DNA from: Bacteroidales bacterium
Lineage (GTDB): Bacteria; Bacteroidota; Bacteroidia; Bacteroidales; Marinilabiliaceae
Assembly (NCBI GenBank): GCA_004552385.1
Contig: SFOL01000015.1
Span: forward strand, 1 to 28,825
DNA: 28,825 nt
Reading direction: 5' to 3'
A program made the translations under genes and the position numbers. The notes beneath the pieces are model-generated. The model was not told the DNA's origin. It did not search any database and saw only the letters and a list, made by a program, of their open reading frames with translations. Positions within the stretch are counted from its first letter, which is position 1, and each line of letters opens with the position of its first letter. Positions 22,959-28,825 of the stretch are shown piece by piece.

Positions 22959-23024
22959 CCCAGGATGCGAGCCTGGGAAGAGAAAGGCCGACACCCGCAG
23001 CCTCTGAGAGGGTGAGTGTCGGCC
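22959..23024 (-). terminator. Tandem hairpins after folD
   Basis: Downstream of the folD stop (23038) are two hairpins. The first has perfect arms GGCCGACAC (22986-22994) and GTGTCGGCC (23016-23024). The second has CCCAGG (22959-22964) and CCTGGG (22972-22977), followed on the minus strand by TTCTTCTC. The first probably ends the panB-folD transcript and separates it from the DUF4861 gene. Confidence 0.6.
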
Positions 23025-23037
23025 AGATTATGATCGG

Positions 23038-23913
23038 CTACTTGTATATCGCCTTCTTGGCAGCAAGGAGCGTGTTTTGCATGAGCGAGCAGATGGTCAT
23101 CGGCCCGACACCGCCCGGCACGGGCGTTATGAAAGCGCATTTGGGCGAGACGGTTGCGAAATCCACATCGCCTCGGAGTCGCCAGCCTCGGGCTGCCGTT
23201 GTGTCGGCCACGCGTGTGGTGCCGACGTCAATCACCGTGGCCCCCTCCTTGACCATGTCGGCCGTGACAAAACCGGGCTTGCCGATGGCGGCCACTATGA
23301 TGTCCGCCTCGCGGCACACGGCGGCTATGTCGGGCGTGCGGCTATGGCAAAGCGTCACGGTGCAGTCAACCCCTTTTTGCGAGAGGAGGATACTCATGGG
23401 TCGGCCGACAATGTTGCTGCGGCCTATGACGACGGCCTTCTTGCCACGCGTCTCGACGCCGTAGCGGCGGATGAGCTCAATGATGCCTTGCGGCGTTGCC
23501 GAGATGAACGCGGGCGAGCCGATGGTCATACGTCCGACGTTTTGCGGATGGAAGCCGTCTACGTCTTTGCGCGGGTCGATGGCCTCGGTCACTTTCTCCT
23601 CGGATATGTGGGCAGGCAAGGGTAGCTGGACAATGAAGCCGTCGACGTCGTCATCATCGTTGAGTTCCCTGACCACGCCAAGGAGCTGCTCCTCGGTTAT
23701 GTCGGCCTCGAAACGGCGAAGCGAGGACTTGAAGCCGCACTCCTCACAGGCCTTTATTTTGTTGGCCACGTAGGTCTCGCTGCCACCATCGTGGCCCACG
23801 AGCACCGCCGCGAGGTGCGGTCGCCTCCTGCCGGCGGCCACCATAGCCTCAACCTCGGCAGCTATCTCCTGGCGTATCTGCCTTGCGGTCTCTTTCCCAT
23901 CAATAATCGTCAT
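23038..23913 (-). CDS. folD: Bifunctional methylene-THF dehydrogenase / methenyl-THF cyclohydrolase
   Basis: FolD, the cytoplasmic enzyme that oxidises methylene-tetrahydrofolate and hydrolyses the methenyl product to 10-formyl-THF. 291 residues, usual length. Substrate segment SETYVANKIKACEECGF contains the conserved Tyr and catalytic Lys. GFIVQLPLPAHI and DVDGFHPQNVGRM are signature stretches, ATPQGIIELI follows, and the Rossmann part has VVIGRSNIVGRPMSILL. The terminal GGVGPMTICSLMQNT is complete. The gene starts 36 bases after the ffh stop, so co-transcription is likely; a paired-hairpin terminator follows. No anomalies. Confidence 0.98.
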   Translation of the reverse strand: MTIIDGKETARQIRQEIAAEVEAMVAAGRRRPHLAAVLVGHDGGSETYVANKIKACEECGFKSSLRRFEADITEEQLLGVVRELNDDDDVDGFIVQLPLPAHISEEKVTEAIDPRKDVDGFHPQNVGRMTIGSPAFISATPQGIIELIRRYGVETRGKKAVVIGRSNIVGRPMSILLSQKGVDCTVTLCHSRTPDIAAVCREADIIVAAIGKPGFVTADMVKEGATVIDVGTTRVADTTAARGWRLRGDVDFATVSPKCAFITPVPGGVGPMTICSLMQNTLLAAKKAIYK

Positions 23914-23949
23914 GCATTACCGTTTTTTAGGTTGTCGTTTATTACAAGC

Positions 23950-25287
23950 TTATCGCTGGCCCATGCGGCTGCCGAGCATGCGGGCGAGGTTTCGACCTGC
24001 GCCAGAGTTCATGAGTTTCATCATCTTGCGCGTCTCCTCAAACTGCTTGAGTAGTCGGTTGACCTCCTGGATGCTTGTGCCACTGCCATCGGCCACTCGC
24101 TTGCGTCGGCTTCCGTTGAGGATTTGCGGGTTCTTGCGCTCTTCGGGCGTCATGGAGCGTATGATGGCCTCAATGCCCTTGAAAGCGTTGTCGTCGATGT
24201 CGACATTCTTGATCATCTTGCCTACGCCAGGAATCATGGAGGCGAGATCTTTGAGGTTGCCCATCTTCTTGATCTGCTGAATCTGCGCGAGGAAGTCGTC
24301 GAAGTCGAACTTGTTTGTAGCAATCTTCTTTTGGAGCTTACGCGCCTCCTCCTCGTCAATCTGCGCCTTGGCACGATCCACGAGAGAGCGGATGTCGCCC
24401 ATGCCGAGGATGCGGTCGGCCATGCGCGAGGGGTAGAAGGCGTCAATGGCCTCCATCTTCTCGCCTGTTCCGACGAACTTGATGGGTTTGTTGACGACCT
24501 GGCGTATTGAGAGCGCCGCACCGCCTCGGGTGTCGCCGTCGAGCTTGGTGAGGACTACGCCGTCGAAGTCGAGCCTGTCGTTGAACTCGCGCGCCGTGTT
24601 CACCGCGTCTTGACCCGTCATGGAGTCGACCACGAAGAGTGTCTCGGTGGGCTTGACGGCCTTCTTGATGGCCTCGATCTCGTTCATCATCTCCTCGTCG
24701 ACGGCGAGGCGGCCGGCGGTGTCTATGATGACGACATCGCAACCATCCTGCTTAGCCTTGGCGATGCCTTTTTGAGCAAGATCGACAGGGTTCTGGTTGC
24801 CTTCCTCGGTGAAGACGGGCACCCCGATCTGCTCGCCGAGGACCTGTAGCTGATTGATTGCCGCCGGGCGGTAGACGTCGCCCGCCACGAGGAGTGGCTT
24901 CTTGCCGCGCTGCGTCTTGAACTGGTTGGCCAGTTTGCAGGCGAAAGTGGTCTTACCTGAGCCTTGCAGTCCGCTCATAAGGACTATGGCGGGGTTGCCC
25001 TTGAGGTTGACGTCGACGACGTCGCCTCCCATGGTGGTTGTGAGCTCGTCATAGACGATGGAGACCATCATCTGGCCGGGCTTGACGGACTTGATGACCT
25101 CCTGGCCGAGGGCTTTCTGCTTGACGTTGTCGGTGAACTGCTTGGCCACCTTGAAGTTGACGTCGGCATCGAGGAGAGCCTTTCGAATATCCTTGAGTGT
25201 TTCGGCGACATTGAGTTCAGTGATCTGACCCTCGCCTTTGAGCATCTTGAACGACTTCTCGAGCCGGTCTGTCAGGTTCTCAAACAT
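23950..25287 (-). CDS. ffh: Signal recognition particle GTPase Ffh
   Basis: Ffh, the protein part of the bacterial signal recognition particle, which binds signal sequences and SRP RNA and brings ribosomes to FtsY at the membrane. 445 residues from the ATG at 25287 (MFENLTDRLEKSF), the family start; the open frame extends 11 codons further without support. Domain order: helical N domain (1-90), G domain with G1 GLQGSGKT (106-113), DVYRPAAINQL, DTAGRLAVDEEMM and TKLDGDTRGGAAL, then the methionine-rich M domain with the RNA-binding NGSRRKRVADGSG stretch and KMMKLMNSG. The SRP RNA gene is not seen in this window. It follows the RluA-type gene by 100 bases and leads into folD. Confidence 0.98.
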   Translation of the reverse strand: MFENLTDRLEKSFKMLKGEGQITELNVAETLKDIRKALLDADVNFKVAKQFTDNVKQKALGQEVIKSVKPGQMMVSIVYDELTTTMGGDVVDVNLKGNPAIVLMSGLQGSGKTTFACKLANQFKTQRGKKPLLVAGDVYRPAAINQLQVLGEQIGVPVFTEEGNQNPVDLAQKGIAKAKQDGCDVVIIDTAGRLAVDEEMMNEIEAIKKAVKPTETLFVVDSMTGQDAVNTAREFNDRLDFDGVVLTKLDGDTRGGAALSIRQVVNKPIKFVGTGEKMEAIDAFYPSRMADRILGMGDIRSLVDRAKAQIDEEEARKLQKKIATNKFDFDDFLAQIQQIKKMGNLKDLASMIPGVGKMIKNVDIDDNAFKGIEAIIRSMTPEERKNPQILNGSRRKRVADGSGTSIQEVNRLLKQFEETRKMMKLMNSGAGRNLARMLGSRMGQR

Positions 25288-25387
25288 TGGTTGCGTTTTT
25301 GTCTGCCTGGGGGCTTGCACTTCCGCTTGCGGCGCGCCCCTCTCGGCACCGTTTCTTATGATGTTATTTTACCTTTCGTGCGTTTTC

Positions 25388-26083
25388 TTAGTATTGCGCC
25401 TCGTCGTCGTTGACGTTGGCGAACGGGCGCCACGCGTTGTCGTTGGCAGGGACGGGCGCCACGATGCGGATGTGCTCGTGGCTGACGGGGTGCTCGAACT
25501 CGACCATGCGCGAGTGGAGGTTGATGCCCCCACCCTCGTTGCTGCGCTTGGCGCCATATTTGAGGTCGCCCCTGATGGGGCATCCTATGCGCGCAAGCTG
25601 CGCTCGGATCTGGTGGTGGCGGCCCGTCATGATCTCGACGTGGAGCAGGTTGAGGCGCTCGGAGTTTGAGACGAGGCGGTAAGTGAGAATGGCCTCCTTG
25701 TAACCCGTGCGCGGGCTGATGGAGACATTGGCGCGGTTCTTCTCCTCGTTCTTGCCGATGAAGTGGTGCAGCTCGGCCTCGAGTTTCTCGGGGCGGTTCT
25801 GTGTGAGCGCCCAATAGACCTTCCGTACTTTTTTCTGCGCGAACATCTCGTTGAGGCGCGAGAGAGCCTTGCTGGTGCGCGCGAAGAGCACGACTCCGCT
25901 GACGGGCCGGTCTATGCGGTGCACGACGCCGAGAAAGACGTCGCCCGGCTTGTTATACTTCTCCTTTATATACGCCTTGACATCGTCAAGCAGGGTCTTG
26001 TCGCCTGTCTTGTCGGCCTGGACGATCTCGCCCGCCTTCTTGTTGACGGCTATTATATGATTATCCTCGTAAAGTATCTCCAC
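25388..26083 (-). CDS. RluA-family pseudouridine synthase (no S4 domain)
   Basis: A 231-residue RNA pseudouridine synthase of the RluA/RsuA fold. The catalytic aspartate is D58 in VVHRIDRPVSGVVLFA. Further family blocks are the N-terminal LYEDNHIIAVNKKAGEIVQ, YWALTQNRP and the substrate-loop region MTGRHHQIRAQLARIGCPIRGDLKYGA. It lacks the N-terminal S4 RNA-binding domain of RluC/RluD and is short, like the stand-alone Bacteroidetes enzymes; the target uridine in rRNA or tRNA cannot be named. It begins 34 bases after the panB stop and is followed by ffh, so it is probably the second gene of a panB-led transcript. Confidence 0.94.
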   Translation of the reverse strand: MEILYEDNHIIAVNKKAGEIVQADKTGDKTLLDDVKAYIKEKYNKPGDVFLGVVHRIDRPVSGVVLFARTSKALSRLNEMFAQKKVRKVYWALTQNRPEKLEAELHHFIGKNEEKNRANVSISPRTGYKEAILTYRLVSNSERLNLLHVEIMTGRHHQIRAQLARIGCPIRGDLKYGAKRSNEGGGINLHSRMVEFEHPVSHEHIRIVAPVPANDNAWRPFANVNDDEAQY

Positions 26084-26117
26084 TGCTGCGGGGTGTTATT
26101 ATTTTCAATAGACAATA

Positions 26118-26930
26118 TTAGTACTGCTCGTCGGGTCCTGGGAACGTCCCGCCCTTGACGTCGGCGGAATAGCGTCTGACGGCGTCGGCGATCTCGTCGT
26201 GCAGGTTGAGGTATTGGCGGACGAACTTGGGGCGGAACATGCCCCCCATGCCGAGCATGTCCTGCCCCACGAGGACCTGCCCGTCGACCTCGGCTCCCGC
26301 GCCGATGCCTATGATGGGGACAGCTACCTCCCCCGCGACCATGGCGGCGAGGGACGCGGGGATCTTCTCGAGCACAATGGCGAAGCATCCGGCCGCCTCG
26401 AGCGCCTTGGCGTCGGCACGTAGCTTGGCGGCCTCGGCCTCGTCTTTGGCGCGGAGGCCATATCCGCCGAACTTATTGACGCTCTGTGGCGTGAGGCCGA
26501 GGTGCCCGACGACGGGGACTCCGGCGTTTACGATGGCCGACATGACCGGGATCATCTCTTGCCCGCCCTCGATCTTGAGCGCGTCGGCAAGGGTCTCCTT
26601 CATCATGCGCGCCGCGGCCGCCACGCCGTCTCGCACACCCGACTGGTAGGAGCCGAAAGGCATGTCGACCACCACGAGGGCGCGCCTTACGGCCCTCGCC
26701 ACGGCGGCCCCGTGGTATATCATCTGGTCAATGGTTATGGGGAGCGTGGTGGGCCATCCGGCCACGACGTTGGAGGCGGAGTCGCCCACGAGTATGGAAT
26801 CTACGCCCGCCTCGTCAAGAATGCGGGCCATAGTGTAGTCGTAGGCCGTGAGCATAGTGATTTTATCACCCTCGCGCTTCATGCGGGCGAAGGTGGCCGT
26901 CGTCACTTTGGCGTCTTTCTTTTCAGACAT
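26118..26930 (-). CDS. panB: 3-methyl-2-oxobutanoate hydroxymethyltransferase
   Basis: PanB, first committed step to pantothenate: transfer of a hydroxymethyl group from methylene-THF to 2-ketoisovalerate to give ketopantoate. 270 residues, complete, cytoplasmic. Metal and substrate segments are SILVGDSASNVVAGWPTTL (the DSxxMVxxGxxxT equivalent), VVVDMPFGSYQ, KIEGGQE, VVGHLGLTPQSVNKFGGYGLRA, the catalytic Glu in VLEKIP and IGIGAGAEVDGQVLVGQDMLGM. Because it uses methylene-THF, its placement in the same run as folD makes biochemical sense, though that may be coincidence. A -7 box 29 bases before the ATG marks it as the first gene of the run. Confidence 0.98.
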   Translation of the reverse strand: MSEKKDAKVTTATFARMKREGDKITMLTAYDYTMARILDEAGVDSILVGDSASNVVAGWPTTLPITIDQMIYHGAAVARAVRRALVVVDMPFGSYQSGVRDGVAAAARMMKETLADALKIEGGQEMIPVMSAIVNAGVPVVGHLGLTPQSVNKFGGYGLRAKDEAEAAKLRADAKALEAAGCFAIVLEKIPASLAAMVAGEVAVPIIGIGAGAEVDGQVLVGQDMLGMGGMFRPKFVRQYLNLHDEIADAVRRYSADVKGGTFPGPDEQY

Positions 26931-26958
26931 TTATGCTATCAGTAAGTTAGTCAACTTG

Positions 26959-26966
26959 CAAAGATA
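26959..26966 (-). promoter_or_regulatory. -7 box of the panB unit
   Basis: On the minus strand the sequence is TATCTTTG, a full consensus match, giving a leader of about 24 bases before panB. No TTG is present 20-21 bases upstream, so the -33 element is missing or degenerate. Confidence 0.6.
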
Positions 26967-27163
26967 GTGAAAATTATATGACGCGGGGAGGCTGCACGGA
27001 GGCTCAAAAACAACAAAAAGAGGCTTCTGGCGGAGAATTTGCGACTGCGATGCCGACCGACACGCATAATTTGACTACTTTCGCAAAGTTAACGCGGCTG
27101 CTGGCGGCCATACGCCCCCCGCTCGGCGGCCCACAGGAAAAACACCAGACTTTGCGCGCGCAC

Positions 27164-27988
27164 GCTGAATATCCCGCCCCCAAGGCGGACTTGACCTTCA
27201 AGAAGGTCTTCGGCAGCCACCCGGACCTGCCGACGAGCCTGCTCAACGCCCAGCTGCCGCTCAAGAGCGACCGGCTGACAGAGGGCGTGGAGTACCTGCC
27301 GACGGAGCTCGTGCCGATGGATACGCTCCACAAAGAGCATGAGGGGGCAGCAGTTCGTGGTTGAGATGCGGATGGCGTGGACGAGCGCATTCAAACAGAT
27401 GGTGCTGTTCAACACCTCGAAAGTTTACGTGAGCCAGGCCGGGATGGTGCTCTGGCACGAGGACTTGAGGCTCGTGTACTCCCTCAACCTGGTGTACGAC
27501 ATCTTTGAGATGGACACGGACGAGAGCAAACACAACTATCGCATAGTCCACTACAAGCAGACCGACAAGGTGATAGAATGGCTGTGCTTCACGTTCATAG
27601 AACTGCCGAAGTTCACCCCGCGCACCGCCAACGAGAAGCGCAAGACGGTGCTTAGGCTGCGCTTCCTGACCGAGATTGACGACACGAAGGAGGCTCCGTC
27701 CGAGCTGATGGAGGAGTCCGATATAAAAAATGTTCTCGGTGAACTGAAGGCCTCGGCGTTCAGCGAGGGGGAGTTGCGAGCGTACGACAGATTCTGGGCC
27801 AGCGTGAGCCGAGAGCGCACCCTTCCGGAGGGCAACTTCGAGAGGGGCGTGGAGAAAGGCAAGATGGACGTGGCAAGGAACCTTATAACCTCGGCGTGAA
27901 CACCGAAACCATAGCCAAGGCGACGGGACTTGCGGAAGTGGAGGTTGACGGGATAATAAGAGATGACAATAATGGCGAATGCAACTGA
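27164..27988 (+). pseudogene. Broken Rpn-family PD-(D/E)XK nuclease / 'transposase'
   Basis: Three frame fragments together resemble one Rpn-type recombination-promoting nuclease (PD-(D/E)XK nuclease family transposase). Fragment 1 (27164 to about 27345) reads AEYPAPKADLTFKKVFG to YLPTELVPMDTLHKE. Fragment 2, in another frame (27339-27899), resumes at RGQQFVVEMRMAWTSAF and continues through IELPKFTPR to VARNLIT. Fragment 3, back in the first frame (27890-27988), gives LGVNTETIAKATGL, the usual C-terminal motif. Between 1 and 2 the expected segment with the IVDVRC strand, which holds the catalytic Asp, is missing, so a small deletion is likely. The second break is repaired by adding one C to the CC at 27889-27890. 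No family-like start codon is left at the front. Two independent lesions make this a dead gene unless the assembly is wrong. Confidence 0.82.
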
Positions 27989-28295
27989 AAATAATAAGCG
28001 CATAGCAAAGAACACGCTGCTGCTGTACGTATGCATGCTGGTGATGATGGCTGTGACGCTGTACACCAGCCGCGTGGTGCTGGCGGCCCTCGGGGTTGAG
28101 GACTTCGGCATATATAATGTTGTCGGGGGAGTGATCGGAATGCTTGGCTTTCTATCTGGCTCAATTACTTCTGCGATGATTGCATTGGCAGCGAGTGTAT
28201 CTGTAGTGGCTCCTGCAATAGTGTACAATGCGATAGTCAGTGAGACTTCAAGGTTTTTATCTATGAGCCTCACCTGCGCACTATCTGTGGATTGA
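27963..28295 (+). pseudogene. Truncated polysaccharide flippase (Wzx/MATE-like) fragment
   Basis: A 110-codon frame starting at the ATG at 27963. Its first ~65 residues match the N-terminus of Bacteroidetes polysaccharide flippases: NKRIAKNTLLLYVCMLVMMA, then TLYTSRVVLAALGVEDFGIYNVVGG and GMLGFLSGSITSA. Real members run to about 480-520 residues with twelve or more membrane helices; here the frame ends after about 45 further residues. That tail contains TSRFLSMSL, which resembles the next family motif (ATSRFLTF) but displaced by some 24 residues. From about 28145 the DNA becomes visibly more AT-rich. The frame overlaps the tail of the Rpn pseudogene by 26 bases. I read it as a remnant left by deletion or recombination at a polysaccharide locus. 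Confidence 0.7.
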
Positions 28296-28312
28296 CCACT
28301 AACGAACGATCG

Positions 28313-28345
28313 TTTGTGAAAGCAAAAATCGGCACAGTATATTCC
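28313..28345 (+). promoter_or_regulatory. Weak candidate promoter of the FrhB-like gene
   Basis: TTTG (28313-28316), 21 bases, then TATATTCC (28338-28345), two mismatches from TAnnTTTG. It would start transcription about ten bases before the ATG at 28360. The spacing is right but the -7 element is poor. Confidence 0.25.
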
Positions 28346-28359
28346 AAATTCAGGTTGAT

Positions 28360-28825
28360 ATGATTAAGATAACATCCAAAAATAATTGTTGCGGATGCTC
28401 CGCTTGCGCAGAGAGGTGCCCCCGAAAGTGCATAACGATGGAATCCGACGAGGAGGGGTTCTTGTACCCGCGGGTGGACGAGTCTGAATGCTCGAACTGC
28501 GGTCTGTGTGACAGCGTCTGCCCATTCGCACAACCGTATGAAGCGAGAGACGAGGCTGAAACATTTGCTGCCATAAACTATGATGAGCAAGTAAGAGCCA
28601 ACAGCTCTTCTGGCGGCATCTTCTACTTGTTAGCAGAAAATAACATAGCGGAAGGGGGCGTCGTTTTTGGCGCAAAGTTCACAGATGAATGGCAGGTCGA
28701 GATAAGCTATGCGGAAAGCATTGAAGAAGTGAAGCGATTCATGGGATCCAAATACACACAAGCGACCGTAGGATGCGCATATGCCGATGCTGAGCGTTTC
28801 CTAAAATCGGGTCGAAAAGTCCTGT
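28360..28825 (+). CDS. FrhB/FdhB-family iron-sulfur protein, 3' end outside the window
   Basis: The first 155 codons of a gene that continues past the window. The N-terminus is a two-cluster ferredoxin domain: C10-x2-C13-x2-C16-x3-C20-Pro and C44-x2-C47-x2-C50-x3-C54-Pro, each fit for a [4Fe-4S] cluster. It is followed by the family marks of coenzyme F420 hydrogenase/dehydrogenase beta-subunit proteins: NSSSGGIFYLLAE (about 81-93), GGVVFGAKF and RFMGSKYTQA. Bacteroidetes do not make F420. Such genes commonly lie in their exopolysaccharide clusters, often beside polysaccharide pyruvyl transferases, so a redox role in glycan or pyruvylated-sugar synthesis is inferred. The ATG at 28360 places the first Cys motif ten residues in, as usual. 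Base composition is more AT-rich than most of the window. Confidence 0.87.
   Translation, partial: MIKITSKNNCCGCSACAERCPRKCITMESDEEGFLYPRVDESECSNCGLCDSVCPFAQPYEARDEAETFAAINYDEQVRANSSSGGIFYLLAENNIAEGGVVFGAKFTDEWQVEISYAESIEEVKRFMGSKYTQATVGCAYADAERFLKSGRKVL

Noticed and set aside
27076..27083. TACTTTCG upstream of the Rpn pseudogene as a promoter.
   Set aside because: One mismatch in the -7 box and no TTG at 20-21 bases upstream; it drives no intact gene.
27164..27988. Programmed frameshifting to make one Rpn nuclease.
   Set aside because: The first junction lacks an expected conserved segment rather than just changing frame, and no slippery heptamer with a following structure was evident; decay is simpler.
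27551..28273. A 240-codon minus-strand frame over the Rpn and flippase remnants.
   Set aside because: It is the reverse of recognisable coding fragments and its translation has no coherent domain.
28305..28314. A ten-base palindrome AACGATCGTT between the flippase remnant and the FrhB-like gene.
   Set aside because: Too short and isolated to call an operator or attachment site.

Overview
The window looks like chromosome from a GC-rich member of the Bacteroidetes, most likely the order Bacteroidales. Three things point that way: gene content (class III fructose-bisphosphatase, LDH-like malate dehydrogenase, recF followed by a DUF721 gene, DUF4861 and GH28 proteins, Rpn-type nuclease, lipoproteins with Cys lipoboxes); start codons preceded by A-rich leaders rather than Shine-Dalgarno sequences; and intergenic promoters that fit the Bacteroidetes pattern TTG, 20-21 bases, TAnnTTTG. 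The genus cannot be resolved by reading alone.

Layout. 62-6183 (minus): malate dehydrogenase, a 1435-residue acyl-CoA dehydratase activase fusion, and a small lipoprotein. 6429-7717 (plus): a MaoC-fold hydratase and a HAD phosphatase. 7804-10289 (minus): a two-gene unit of a beta-helix lipoprotein and a secreted endonuclease/exonuclease/phosphatase-fold protein. 10707-14198: enolase and class III fructose-bisphosphatase, convergent, each with its own terminator hairpin. 14348-18681 (plus): a Zn/Cd-type P1B ATPase divergent from fbp across a palindromic promoter region, then a recF / DUF721 / MgtC run behind a near-consensus promoter. 18809-22912: a GH28 polygalacturonase-like lipoprotein facing a response regulator, a histidine kinase and a DUF4861 protein; this may be a small pectin-sugar locus with its own two-component system. 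23038-26930 (minus): panB, an RluA-type pseudouridine synthase, ffh and folD, closely packed. 27164-28825: a decayed accessory end with an Rpn nuclease pseudogene broken in two places, a flippase fragment whose second part is more AT-rich, and the start of an iron-sulfur FrhB-family gene that runs off the window, as at the edge of an exopolysaccharide locus.

Most of the window is ordinary core metabolism and information processing. I saw no CRISPR array, tRNA, rRNA, intact insertion sequence or phage gene. The best leads are: (1) the activase fusion, which carries two complete activator modules, each with two cysteines exactly 39 residues apart; (2) the GH28 / NarL-type two-component / DUF4861 neighbourhood; (3) the perfect inverted repeat formed by the two opposed -7 boxes between fbp and the metal ATPase; and (4) the decay and composition junction at the right end. 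I did not find anything I would call a clearly undescribed system.
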